Numbered from the stretch's first letter, positions 11,984 to 23,738 are shown. The stretch: 64,000 bases of DNA from Flaveria trinervia (GCA_025506515.1 CM046451.1:42117701-42181700), one strand, 5' to 3'. The notes: a model not told the origin generated them from the letters alone. Program-made: numbers and translations.

Positions 11984-12780
11984 TGAATTGAAAACTAGAT
12001 GAAATGCAGTAGAATGGTATATTAACCAATAATATTAAAGAAAAATAAGAAAAAGTTTAAAATAAACAAAAACAATTAATTTCGCACGAAGAATTTTAGT
12101 TTCGGCAAGCGAAAGTATAGTTTCGGCAACAATTATTTATTAGATTCAACAAGACAGTGAAGTAGATTCACTAGCCGAAATTATAGTTTCGACGCAGCAA
12201 AACTGAAGTATGCACTACGAAACTGTTAAGTTCGCTCGGACATCATGACTACATAGTTTCGCTAAAAACTCATGAACTTTCATTCATTTCGCTGGACTAT
12301 TAGTAATTCGCACTAAGAATTGTGAAGGTACCGAAGAGTCTTAATAAAATAAACTCACAATGTTGCCATTAAACCTAGATTAATCTATGGTCCTGAGTTT
12401 GAAACTCACTTGTGAACAAGAATCACCAGTCAAACATGAATCAAAATCAAAGGAAATTAATATCGCATGAACAAGGCAACAGACAAACCCTAAATTAACA
12501 GAACTCTCGAGTGTGCAAAAATGAGAAAACAATTTTGCAAATGGAGTTATATAGCACATACTTTCGCAGGTAGTGAAACTATAGTTTCGTCCAACGAAGA
12601 TGCAATTTTGCCAAGCGAAACTCTGGTCGAAACTGACCATGCAATGCGCGAAAGAACTAGCGAAGCTACAGTTTCGGCGTGCAAAACTAATAGCGAAATT
12701 ATAATTTTGCTGGAACATAAAAAAATTTAAGAAATTTAATTTTAAATGAAGTAAATGAAATAAAAGGAAAGTAACCCCAC
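11984..12780 (-). repeat. Cop-3 pol-ORF3 spacer with AGTTTCGC motif repeats
   Basis: This non-coding spacer carries many dispersed copies and variants of TAGTTTCGC/GCGAAACTA, densest at 12080-12310 and 12530-12720. The same motif is in the Cop-3 LTRs and in the leader between primer site and gag (45182-45560). An apparent reading frame at 12380-12880 crosses this repeat and resembles no gene. Confidence 0.7.
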
Positions 12781-13951
12781 AGAACTTCACCATTCTTACA
12801 TATAATTCTTTGATCCAAAATAATATCAATAGTATAAAAGGATATGAACGAGAAGCTGAAAAGATCTTCTGGAGGGTCAAAGTTTGGTGGGATTGCTAAT
12901 ATACTTGTCCTTTTAAGTCCATGCCTTCTTCATTTCAACGAGTGCACCATAGCTACTTTTATCATGTTTTGGTCATTTTTTATGAAAACATAGAATGACC
13001 CAGTCCCCACAAACATTTGGCAAAGAAACTTATCTTGTCCTCATGATGTATTGAACAAATGACACGCTCTACATGACTCTTCCTCTCAAAAGCATCATAG
13101 GTCATATTTCTAAAGAAGCAATGCCCTTATAGACATCAAATGATGAGAGCTCCAGGTCTATACTCACATATAACAAAGGAGTTGATCAATTGAGTCTTAC
13201 AAATGAGAACGTCAGGTCTATACATACGTATAATAGAGAAGATTATCATATTGTGCCGATGAGAGCTCCAGGTCAGTACTATCGTATAGCAAAGGAGATC
13301 ATCACTCCAGGTCAATGTTCATACATAGCAGAGGAGATAAGCACCGGATAAAGTATAGCAGGGAGCATCTTAGATGCAAAGATGAGAAAGCACATAGATT
13401 TTAAGATGGGATGGAATGATTTGATGTAATGATACTTTAGATAGGAATAACTCAAAATAGAGATATCACATTCTCAACCCTTTTCAAACAAGGACTTGAG
13501 ACTTTGTGAGGTCAAAAATGTCAAGGGGATTATCTGAGTCATCAAGTTTCTTGCTCTTTTAATTAAGCTATAGGATTAGTGTTTACTTCGCTTTCTGGCT
13601 GAACCTCTCAAGCATATCTCACATAATACCGTTAACCTCCTTTACATCATCCAGGCTTCTCATTTTATTCTGCAAAGGAAAACAAAAAGAACATATAATA
13701 TATAATCTCCCCCGAAATTTCTACAAATAAGCAAGATGTAGAAATTTCTTACTTGACTATATGTCACTATCACCAGCATATAGATTATTTAAGTATATTT
13801 ATTATAACGGTTTATTGTAAAAAACGAAGAATGATGGAGTCGACTGAGCAAAAAGAAAGAAAGAAAATAAAGAGAGAAGAATAAAGAATATGTACACAAC
13901 ATGGTTTGAAAGAAAATGGGTTTTAAAATGATATTAAACCTAACATAGAGA
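12781..13951 (-). other. Rest of the Cop-3 pol-ORF3 spacer
   Basis: No gene is visible. The stretch holds a degenerate tandem repeat of about 60 bp (roughly 13142-13350). On the minus strand it also holds a purine tract, CGGGGGAGA, near 13710-13718, about 240 bases past the pol stop. Otherwise it is AT-rich sequence without recognisable structure. Confidence 0.55.
13142..13350. repeat. Degenerate ~60-bp tandem repeat
   Basis: About four diverged units each contain GAGAGCTCCAGGTC or a variant, followed by a TATA/CATA-rich part and AAAGGAG. Unit starts are roughly at 13144, 13205, 13260 and 13305. Confidence 0.6.
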
Positions 13952-15360
13952 TCAGTTCATAAAATGAGGATTATCAAATGTTATAGTGAAAAGATATGCT
14001 TTTTGATTTTTGGTGTCTGTGGGAATAATATCAATAAAACCCTTTTCCTGAGCATCACGGATCGCATGAATCTGTGTCTCGATATGCTTGGTTTGGGAAT
14101 AATGAATAGGATTCTTGGCGATGCCAATGGCTGTTTCGTTGTCATAGAACAATGGTGTATGGAGAAAGTTGATCCCATAGTCAATCATCTAGTGATGAAT
14201 CCAGAGCACTTGTGAACAACAGCTGGAGGCAGCAATGTATTTGGCTTCTCCTGTAGAGAGAGAAACAATGGTCTGTTTCTTGCTTTGCCATGAAACCCGA
14301 AAATTTCCCAAGTATTGACAACCTCTAGTAACCGACTTTCTATTTAACCTGCAGCCATTAGAATCACTATCAAATAGGCATGTAAGTCAAAATTCCCCCC
14401 ATAAGGATACCAAGACCTAAATGAGAAAAGCCTTTAGACAATGAAAGATTCGTTTTACAGCCTTTTCTTGAGACATCTTTGCGGAGCAGATTGGTATCGA
14501 GCACAATATCCTACGACAAAGGTGATGTCAGGACGACTTGCTGTAAGATACATAAGGGAACCAATCATGGATCTGTAGAGATGAGGCTCAACAGGTTCCC
14601 GTTCTCATAAGGAGTGAGCATGTTTGAGCAGTAAATGGACTCATTTCCATAGAAGCGTCACCATTTTGAATTTCTTCAAAATTTCTTTAATATACTTCTC
14701 TTGATGTATGAGAATCCCCTCTAGCCTTTGTTCAACCTGCAGTCCTAGGAAAAAGCACATCTCTCCCATCATGCTCATTTCGAAGTGACTATGCATTACC
14801 TCCTCAAAATCCCGACACAACTTTAGATTGGTGGAGCCGAAGATAATATCATCGACATAGACTTGTACAATCAACATCTCACCATCCACTTCCTTATTGA
14901 ATGATGTCATATTAATGGTGCGACGAGAAAAACCATTGCTTAAGAGATATTGTGTTAAAGTCTCATACCAGATCCGAGGTGCCTGATGAATACCACAAAA
15001 GGACTCATCAAGTTTGTAAACTTTGTCAAGAAAGTTGGGATCCTCAAAACCTGGTGGTTAACACACATATATCTCCCCGTCAATGTCTTCATAAAGGAAA
15101 GTACATTCGATATCCATCTGATAGACTTTGAATTGCTTATGTGCAGCATGAGCCAGGAAGATTCTAATGGCCTCGAGATGGGCGACAAGAGCCAAAACTT
15201 TGATGTAGTCAATCCCTTCTTCTTAAGCATAGCCCTGGACCACCAATTTGGACTTGTTTCTAATTACAATGCCACGTTCATCGGGTTTGTTCTCGAACAT
15301 CCATCTCGTGCCAATTGGGTATTTATTTTGTGGAATATCGACTAGGGTCCACACTTTGAG
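13952..15360 (-). pseudogene. pol: Cop-3 pol, 3' part: reverse transcriptase and RNase H
   Basis: Minus-strand pieces at 15223-15360, 14955-15230, 14641-14910 and 13952-14188 match Copia RT and RNase H. Visible are the GTRWMFENK-type RT start, the catalytic YVDD box at 14848-14859 followed by IIFGS, and the C-terminal TKHIE segment of RNase H. Stops and frameshifts separate the pieces. The reading frame joins that of the integrase piece at 40373 once Gyp-1 and one copy of its TTGAG duplication are ignored. RT would copy element RNA into cDNA, but this copy cannot give a complete enzyme. Confidence 0.85.
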
Positions 15361-18094
15361 TGTGACATCCGGTGAATTTCTGTTATCAAACTCCGTTAGT
15401 TCCGTTGAGTCTTGCATACACGTGTCGTAAGCAGACACTAGTTTTCGTTTAACGTTGGTGACCTAATAATTATTATAATGTTAAGTTAATGATAATCTAA
15501 TTAACAATGTGATTATGGTATTATGTTTATGTGTTTGCATGTTTTAAATGTTAAATAGGAAATTAACCGCGTAACGTGGAAACGTGCCTATTTATTTGTA
15601 TGTCATGTGTTTTTATAAAGATAAAATATATAATGATTATTAATAGTTTATATCTTTATATTATTAAGTTAAAAACACTTTACAAAGAGTTTAAAGTCTA
15701 GTTTTTATGAAATACCAAAACACAAGGGTTTAAATGGTAAATACGCAAATTAAATTAAATAAAACACAAAAACCCTAGCCCCACATCCCCATCGGCCGTG
15801 ACATTCATCTCAAACCCCTCCCCACTTTGAATTTGACATAGAACAAGCAAGAAATCACGAAATTGAGTTGATTTCAAGAGTTGTAACAAGTTGGAATCAT
15901 CTAATCCAAGCAATTACGCATTTAAAGGTTATATTTACAAATTTTTGTGAGTTGGTGGCCGAACCTTAATTCGATTTTGTATGTTCATGGGGTTGAAATT
16001 GATGTTAATTGATGATGTTAGTATGTTAGTTGGATTGAATACATGTTGTTTAACATTGATTTTGCATGAATTGTATGTTTTTAATGGATTTATCATGAAC
16101 TTTGATTCTAGGCAAATCCTATTTCAAAATTGATGAGATTATGTATGATTGATAATTGTTTGATGAATGTATGATGATTACTAGATAATAGGAATGCTAG
16201 GATACGTTGATCTTGCAAGAAATTGATGAATTGAAGTTGGTGTTCAAAGGTTACTAATAATAGTAACTTTATTTCCATGACATGATGATCTAATGATGGA
16301 TTGATGTTGTTGATGTGTTCATGATGATAATTAGATGCTAGATTGTTGATATGAATGCTTAAAATCTTAGAATGAATGTTGTTGTTCATATCTTGCCAAA
16401 AGTGGAAACTTTTGTTCATGATGATTAATGGATTATGATAATTAGTATTGTTAATCATGTCTAGACATTGTTATGAGCTTGAGATGGTATAATTGTAATG
16501 AATTCATGTATACATTGAGTGTTTGATAGATGTTGGAATGTACTTTCCCAAAAGGGAAACTTTATTTGCACAAAGTTTGAAAGATGATAGTTTGAACATG
16601 TTTGGGATGTTAGGAGAAGTTTAGTATGTTCATGGATGAATTCTAATGTGATAGAACATGTTAATTTAGTTGTATAGGATGCTTGGATAATCATGGGTGA
16701 TGTTTGGACTTTGATTATCATATATGATATTGATGTTGGTTAGTAGTTAAGACATCAGGTTTGGGATGGAAATTGATTGTTATGGTGTATGTTGAATGCA
16801 ATGAACATGGTTAGTGAATGTGAATATGATCATCATACATGTGTGTGAATCTGAGGCCCTTACTTAGTAGGATCGGCAGGGTTTAGGATGGGAACTCGTG
16901 AGTGGCTTCACATGGCGTGTGATGCATGATTTGATCTTTGTGTGGCATGTTAGTTATGTTATAACTAGTGGACATGTTAATGTTCTAGTTTCACATGACT
17001 TGTATGATACTTGTTATATGATCTAAGTGATACACCTGGATATTGTAGCATACATATGATCCATTTGAATGTTAACCATGTATGATATATGTGTATGATT
17101 GCTTGAATGGTTTATAAAACATAATGTCACCAACGGGTCAAACAGGTCAACTGAGTCAAACGTGTCTGTTTTCTGAAACCTTGAGTCCTTGGTTGTAGTG
17201 TACTTAGGGTTTTACATCTTCTCTGTTTGCACGTACTCATGTACTTATATGATCTAGGTAACCTCTGAAGGTTGTCTGTCCACTCTGTCTGTCAAGTAAA
17301 ACTCTAAGTATCTATTATGCATATCAGGTGAGTTCATGACCACTCTTTACTTAATCTCTTTTGGGGGAGATAGCATACTGGTAAACTACAAACGCTTTAT
17401 ATATTCAAGTTGTGTATAATATTAATATAGCGTGATATCATGGAAAAGTCCTCACACTTTCGAATTGTTAATATTGAATAGCGGGGAAATTTGGGTAGTA
17501 CTACTGGGTCTGACGAGCCCCACCTATGTGACTCGAGGTCAACCGGGTGCAATTTGTCCTATTGAACGTTGGCATGACCTGTTAAGTCGTGACAGGAGGC
17601 AACAACGTAACACAGTCAGCTTAATTGCGAAATCACTATGAGTTAATATTTATTGTTAATAGACTAGCTATCTATTACAATGCACTACTTTTATATCTTT
17701 ATTATTAAAGTGCTTATGTTTGAATATCAACTCTTGAACTCACCAAACATTGTGTTGACATTTTAGTATGCTATTCTCAGGTCATTAGCTTGCTTTCCTT
17801 TAGGAGCACTACACGGTTTCACTTGCATTCCAAGACTTGGTCTTGAAGACATGTTTATTGTTTTTAATGATTAAAATGTTTACTCATTTGAGTTAGCGCA
17901 TGTTTTGCCATAGTATGCATTTATGGTCTTTGGGTTGTTTCACAAAACCCGTCCGCACTGTTTCAAGTTTATATTTGGTTGATTTTATGTTAATTGTGGC
18001 ATATAGACTCGTTCTGAGTAACTACTCACTATGATCCTGGTTTATTCACATGCCTCGCAGTAAAACTCCGCACGTGGATTTTGAGGGTGTGACA
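15361..18094 (+). repeat. 5' LTR of Gyp-1
   Basis: It runs from TGTGACATCCGG to GGGTGTGACA and matches 37639-40372 throughout with scattered substitutions and small indels. It is AT-rich. Antisense reading frames at 16108-16458 and 16461-16721 recur in the other LTR simply because the LTRs are copies. I saw no convincing gene in it. Confidence 0.93.
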
Positions 18095-18097
18095 GAT

Positions 18098-18110
18098 TGG
18101 TATTAGAGCC
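18098..18110 (+). other. Primer binding site of Gyp-1
   Basis: TGGTATTAGAGCC, three bases after the LTR, matches the initiator tRNA-Met complement with one C-to-T change. Confidence 0.85.
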
Positions 18111-18232
18111 ATGGTTATAGGGAACTAGGTTGCATACACACTAGACTATAACTGCACACAGTTAGTTAGTTACGTGCGCCTTAATCTCATCTACTGTATA
18201 CTCATTGGCATACACGTCACACTCTCTGCAGC

Positions 18233-18918
18233 ATGGCATCGTCATCAAGAGCTCTGGGTAAGCGACCTAAATCACCTTCACGATCTGAATCCCCACCTCC
18301 CGCACCTGTACCTGACCATGGACTCGATTGGCCCTGACTAGCTTATCCTCGAAGGGAGATTGACTTGGATCAACCTTTTGCACCGATGGAGCGTGACCCC
18401 CCATGAGGCTGGAGTTTCTATCCCAGATTCGTTGATCATATTATGTATAGGGAGCGCGTACCTGTCCCGAGGCCCAGGACTAGGAACAACGCCAGTCAAC
18501 CAATTCCTTCACTCCCATGGACGGTGAAGTCCAACGAGCAACTGATTCCTGTACTGGTGGCTGCACTGGACACTGAACAACATCGAGTCAAGCCGCTCAC
18601 GAGTGATGTTTGTACACTGCAGCATGAGGTGTACAAACTGAGACATCAAATGGATGAACTCGAGGAGCAACACGGGAAGACCCTAAATGGGTGTAACCAC
18701 ATGGAAGGTGGTCTCATAGCACTCAGAGGGCACGTGACTACTCGTGAACAGCGGGACGCAATAGCCGATAATAGGATTGCTATCTTAGAAGCCAAATAGC
18801 GGCGTTTCAGATTGCCATAGCTCCTGCTCCTGCAACAGACCCTGAGGATGAGGAAATCGAGGATGAGGAACTGGTGGAGATGGAGGATGACAATGATGGG
18901 TCAGATGTTGTCGATTGA
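18233..18918 (+). pseudogene. Gyp-1 extra ORF upstream of gag (ORF0)
   Basis: An ATG at 18233 opens a frame that stays in phase to 18799, except for in-frame TGA at 18335 and 18404. After the stop at 18797-18799 the continuation is in another frame and ends at 18918. The protein would be about 228 residues. It has a Ser/Pro/Arg-rich start, a predicted coiled coil (LQHEVYKLRHQMDELEEQ) near 18610-18690, and a very acidic tail. I do not recognise the family. It precedes gag by 270 bp and could be a separate 5' gene or part of a spliced gag leader. Confidence 0.55.
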
Positions 18919-19188
18919 CTTTCTTTATATGACTTAGATTACGTAGTGTTTTTCTTTTTGAAACCTATGTGGGAAGGGTTGTTTCCCCACATGAACGACA
19001 AACTTAAATGACATTGATAAATACATTGTGACTCATTTACAATTTATTTACTTTGGTTATCATTTTTGTTATGAATGTTGTGGTTGTGATGATTCATTAT
19101 TTATTTTATTTACTGTTTACTGTACTCCAATGAGATAAATGTGTTTGGTGTTACTCATTATTGTATTTGTGATTGTAAAGTGAAAAGA

Positions 19189-20520
19189 ATGGACGCCCGT
19201 GGACGTGGACATGGACGTGGTCATGGACGCGGATGTGGACGTGGCACTGGAGAACAGGGTGGTGGTGCTATAAACATGACCCCCGCAGAATTAGCTGCCT
19301 AATTCATGAGCATTTTCAGGCAGTAGTGGTTGCTACCCAGATGGGTCAGCCAGTAGGTAAACAATGATAGAAAGTTAAATCTGATATCCTGCATAAGCGT
19401 ATGGGATGTCTAATCAATGTGTGTTGTGTTAAAACAGGACCACCGGTGTGTACCTACAAGTCCTTTATGGACTGTAAACAACACACTACAGCGGTACTGA
19501 GGGTGCTGTAGGGTTTGTACGATGGTTCGAAAAGACTGAGTCTGTCTTCTCCAAATGCAACTGTCCACTTGTTGATCAAGTGAAATATGCCACCGGGACT
19601 CTAGAAGGTGCTGCTCTGTCTTGGTGGAATGCGCAAGTCCAGATGTTAGGACAAGCGATGGCCAATGGACTTCCCTGGGCTGAATTTAAAGTGATGATGA
19701 CTGAGGAGTACTGTCCTCGCAACGAGGTACAAAAGCTGGAGATGGAGTTCAGGCAACTTAAAATGCAGGGCTCGGAAATCAAGGCCTACACCACCAGAAC
19801 CCATGAACTTGCAACCTTGTGCCCGGGAATGGTGAATGAAGTGCACAAAAGTGTTGATCATTACATACGAAGATTAGTACCTGAAATTCAAAGTATGGTA
19901 ACTGCTTCCAACCCAACCATAATTCAGCAAGCCATCTAGTTAGCTCATAAGCTAACTGACCAAGCAGTGGAGCAAGGACGACTACCCAAGCGGGGCGCTG
20001 TGGCGAGCGTGCCGACAACAAGAGGAAGTGGGATAGTGCCAACAGCACCAAATCAACATCATCTTCTAGTGGTCAACCCCAACCTCAATAGCAACAATAG
20101 CCAGTTCAGCAACAACGGAGGTTCGTCAATAACTGTAACTTCAACCAAACGGCTACAAGTAATCAAGGACCTAGCGGTTATGGTGGTAGACATCCGAAGT
20201 GCACTCAGTGTAATTACCATCATGTGGGAAAGTGTGATAACTTCAAGTGTCCACGCTGTGGTAAAATTGGACACGCTGCTAAGGATTGTCGTGGTGAGCT
20301 GGTGAGGAGGCCACAACAACCTCATGAAACTCCCAAAGGTTGTTTTGAATGTGGGAAAGAAGGGCATTACAGGCGAAACTGCCCACAGCTATGGAGAAAT
20401 GGTAATGGCAACAACAAAAACAACAACAACAACAACAACAACAACGGTAGTAACAACAACGATGGCAATGGTACTGGTAATGGCGGCAACAAAGATGGAG
20501 CCAAAGGGAGAGCCTTCGTC
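19189..20520 (+). pseudogene. gag: Gyp-1 gag (capsid and nucleocapsid)
   Basis: The start ATG at 19189 leads into Arg-Gly repeats (GRGHGRGHGRG), then the capsid-type Retrotrans_gag domain at about 19450-19940 (EGAALSWWNAQVQ, MTEEYCPRNEVQKLE). Two CCHC zinc knuckles follow at 20248-20289 (CPRCGKIGHAAKDC) and 20341-20382 (CFECGKEGHYRRNC). An Asn/Gly-rich linker encoded by AAC repeats (20409-20490) leads into protease in the same frame, so gag and pol look like one polyprotein. There are stops and a frameshift near 19300 and a stop at 19937-19939. A likely intron lies at 19357-19437. Confidence 0.85.
19357..19437 (+). other. Candidate intron inside Gyp-1 gag
   Basis: The 81-base segment starts GTAAAC after AG and ends AAAACAG before G. 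It has a CTAAT branch-site-like sequence near 19410 and a T/G-rich stretch before the acceptor. Read through, the frame hits stops at once. Skipping it joins MGQPV to GPPVCTYKSFMDC in frame, which is the usual Gypsy gag order of a Pro-rich linker and then a Phe-Met-Asp-Cys segment. No RNA evidence is available. Confidence 0.6.
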
Positions 20521-20949
20521 CTTGGCTCAGGTGAGGCTCTAAATGATCCCACAACTGTTACTGGTAGGTTCTCTGTTAATGGTTGTTTTGCTATGGTACT
20601 ATTCGATACTGGAGCCGATAGGAGTTTCGTGTCCTTAAAGTTCTGTAGTCTTTTAAGTGATATACCCTCTTCTTTAGAATCTAAATACATCGTGGAATTA
20701 GCCGACGGTAAACAGATCCATGTAACGCATATCCTTAAAGACTGTAAGATAGAACTTGCTGGTCATACTTTCGCTATAGATCTTATGCCTGTTACACTGG
20801 GGAGTTTTGACGTTGTGATAGGCATGGATTGGCTCTCTAGCAAGCAAGCAGAAGTCATATGTCATGAGAAGATCATACGAATTCTTGTTGGTGACAAAAT
20901 CCTTACAGTCAGAGGTGATAGGTGTGGTGCTATGATAGGCATCATCTAA
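20521..20949 (+). pseudogene. Gyp-1 aspartic protease
   Basis: The retropepsin-like domain follows gag in the same open frame (20224-20949). The catalytic motif FDTGADRSFV is at about 20602-20631, and a later hydrophobic segment, VVIGMDWLS, is typical of Gypsy protease ends. The domain itself is open, with the first stop at 20947-20949. It would cut the gag-pol polyprotein. The downstream RT begins after a short gap containing further stops. Confidence 0.85.
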
Positions 20950-20985
20950 TACATGAAAGCCTAAAAGTTATTACGAAAGGGTCGT

Positions 20986-22461
20986 GTGGCTATCCTAACA
21001 CTTGTAACCGATAAGCAAGCGGAAGAAAGGAGAATGGAGGGTATTCCCATAGTGCACGAGTTTCCAGTGGTGTTTCCAGAAGATATTCCTGGATTACCAC
21101 CTCACCTCCAAGTGGAATTCCAGATCGAGTTGACTACCGACGCAGCCCCGGTTGCTAGGGAACCTTATCGACTAGCACCGAACGAACTACAAGAGTTGTC
21201 ATCACAACTCCAGGAGCTTTTAGATAAGGGCTTTATTCAACCTAGCACATCACCTAGGGGAGCCCCTGTTCTTTTTGTTAAAAAGAAGGATGGCACATTC
21301 CGGATGTGCATCGATTATAGAGAGTTAAACAAAGTAACAGTCAAGAACCGATACCCTTTACCTCGTATCGACGACTTGTTTGATCAGCTTTAGGGATCAA
21401 GCTATTATTTGAAGATTGACTTAAGATCCGGCTATCATCAACTTAGAGTACGAGAAGAAGACATTCCCAAGACTGCGTTTCGTACTCGTTATGGTCATTA
21501 TGAGTTCTTAGTCATGCCTTTTGGGTTGACTAATGCACCTATTGTGTTCATGGACTCATGAACCGTGTGTACAACCCTATCTCGATTAGTTCGTCATTGT
21601 GTTTATCAATGATATACTGATATATTCTAGGACCAAGGAGGATCATGAAGAGCACTTACGAATGATCTTAGAACTATTGAAAAATGAGCATTGTATGCCA
21701 AATTCTCAAAGTGACTTTTGGATACGAGAAGTGCAATTTCTAGGTCATATTGTTAATGAGAAAGGGATACATGTTGATCCTGCCAAGGTTGAGGCGATAA
21801 AGATTTGGACAACACCCAAAATGTCGAGTGAGATAAGACAATTTCTGGGATTAGTAGGATATTATCGAAGATTCATTGAAGGATTCTCAAAAATCGCACA
21901 ACCTCTCATGGCCTTGAGTCACAAAGGAACGACATACAAATGGAGTGAGAACCAAGAATCAGCTTTTCAATTGTTAAAACAAAAACTCTGTACTGCCCCG
22001 ATATTAGCACTACCAAAGTGAACGAATGATTTCGTGGTGTATTGTGATGCATCCATCCAAGGATTTGGTTGTGTCTTGATGCAACGAGAAAAGGTGATAG
22101 CTTACGCCTCGACACAACTAAAGGTTCATGAGAAGAACTATACCACCCATGACTTAGAATTGGGTGCAGTGGTTTTTGCCTTAAGATCTGGAGACATTAC
22201 TTGTACGGTACCAAGTGCACTATCTGCACTGATCATAAGAGTCTTCAACATATCTTCAAGCAAAAGGAGTTGAATATGAGGCAACGACATTGGGTGGAGC
22301 TACTAAACGACTATGAGTGCGCTATTAAGTACCACCCAGGAAAGGCAAACGTAGTTGCTGATGCCTTAAGTATGAAGGAAACGGCTAAAGCTAGACGGGT
22401 GCGAGCTTTACAGCTTACTATGAATACCCACCTGCCCGAACAAGTTAAAGAGGAACAATAG
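20986..22461 (+). pseudogene. Gyp-1 reverse transcriptase and RNase H
   Basis: RT begins around 21030 (HEFPVVFPEDIPGLPP). It shows the YPLPRIDDLFDQL segment, the KIDLRSGYHQ motif and FGLTNAP, with stops at 21391-21393 and near 21559. The catalytic box at 21602-21613 reads F-I-N-D instead of the usual F/Y-x-D-D, so one metal-binding Asp is lost. The connection domain and RNase H follow (YCDASIQGFG at about 22037, TDHKSLQHIF, ADALS), with a frameshift near 22190. The domain is ancestrally Gypsy and inactive here. Confidence 0.88.
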
Positions 22462-22505
22462 AAGCCTTAAAAGTAGAAAATGTTGGTTCTGAGTCATTAA
22501 GGGGA

Positions 22506-22919
22506 ATGGATAAACAACTGGTGGTGAAAGAGGATGGAATTCGGTATTTCATGGATAGACTTTGGGTGCCTGCCTATGGAAATCTGAGAGATTTAGTTAT
22601 GAGCGAGGCACACAAATCTAAGTATTCTATACATCCTAGATCTGACAAGATGTATCATGACCTAAAGGCGCACTACTGGTGGCCTAACATGAAAGCAGAT
22701 GTAGCTATGTATGTGAGCAAGTGTTTGACCTTTTCGAAAGTAAAAGTGGAATATCAAAAACCATCTAGACTATTACAACAACCGGAGATACCAATATGGA
22801 AATGGGAGCAAATATCCATGGATTTTATTACTAAGTTACCCCGGACTAATACTGGTTGTGACACGATATAGGTTATTGTGGATCGATTGACAAAGTCTGC
22901 TCACTTCCTTGCACCTAAG
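22506..22919 (+). pseudogene. Gyp-1 integrase, part 1
   Basis: The zinc-binding N-terminal part is visible (EAHKSKYSIHP ... YHDLKAHYWWPNM ... KCLTFSK). In the HHCC motif the second Cys is replaced by Phe, where related elements have CLTC. The first catalytic Asp lies in MDFITKLP. A TAG interrupts at 22869-22871, after which KSAHFLAPK leads to 22919. There the coding sequence is cut by the solo LTR and resumes at 23739. Confidence 0.85.
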
Positions 22920-23733
22920 TGTTAAGATTAGTGATCTACGTTTGACTGATTAGAGAGTATTGTAGTGGAAATCAAACAATGAATTAGACAATTCACAAGA
23001 ACACAATTGATATTCAATATAAGAGTAAACGGTTATAGAGAGAGAAAATTCTGCGAAAGATATTTCATTCAATATGCGCTTTCATGGTAACAGAATGTCA
23101 CACGTACAATTAGGTCAACATCTCTTATATAGGAGATGTGACGTCTGCTGATGTCACTTGATAGTGACATCTAACAGAATTATTCAAACTACTAATAGTT
23201 AACACAACTGCTGAAGATGTCAAACAGCTGACATCTTCTTACAAAAATACTAAGTGTTAACTATCACTACAACTACTGAAAAGAAACTACTGAAACTACA
23301 ACGACTGAAGAACATGCTCTTCAGTCGTTTTACAAGTACTGAAATAGAAAAGAAACTACTGAAAGGAAACCATCACAACAACTGAAGAATGCTTCTTAAG
23401 TTGTTGTAACAAACTCTGAAGGCTTCAGTACTTGAACTTGAACTTCAGCTGTTGTCATCAGCTGATGTCTTCAGCTGTTGTCTTCAGTCTTTGTACTTCA
23501 ACTGTTGATCTTCAGTACTTTAGTACTCAACGGTTGATCTTTAGACTTTGGTCTTCAGCTATTGAAGTCTTCAGTACTTTAGTCTTCAGCTTTTGAAGTC
23601 TTCAGTACTTTAGTCTTCAGCTGTTAATATTCAGACTTTGTGAAACAGCTGATCAAGTCTTCAGCAGTTGTTGTGATGTCTGTGGGACTTAGAGGTTTTT
23701 CTGATCAGGCTCATTGGTTCTTTTGGTCCAACA
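22920..23733 (-). repeat. Solo LTR of a Cop-5/Cop-7-like Copia element
   Basis: In plus view the segment starts TGTTAAGATTAGTG and ends TTTGGTCCAACA, the reverse complement of the TGTTGGACC LTR start of Cop-5. It carries the conserved inverted repeat AACGACTGAAGA / TCTTCAGTCGTT near 23297-23330 and many CTTCAG motifs. Five-base flanks CTAAG (22915-22919) and TTAAG (23734-23738) form a target-site duplication with one mismatch. No internal sequence is present, so unequal recombination has removed it. It splits the Gyp-1 integrase between LAPK and EMDN. Confidence 0.9.
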
Positions 23734-23738
23734 TTAAG

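Noticed and set aside
12380..12880. 166-codon minus-strand frame
   Set aside because: It spans the AGTTTCGC repeat spacer of Cop-3 and its translation is low complexity (Phe/Ser-rich), so it is a by-product.
16108..16721. Two antisense frames in the Gyp-1 5' LTR, recurring at 38389-39003
   Set aside because: They recur only because the LTRs are copies. The sequence is AT-rich, without recognisable motifs and with indel differences between copies.
20279..20690. Minus-strand Leu-rich frames opposite Gyp-1 gag
   Set aside because: They are the antisense of the AAC-repeat Asn tract in gag-pol, whose sense strand is clearly coding.
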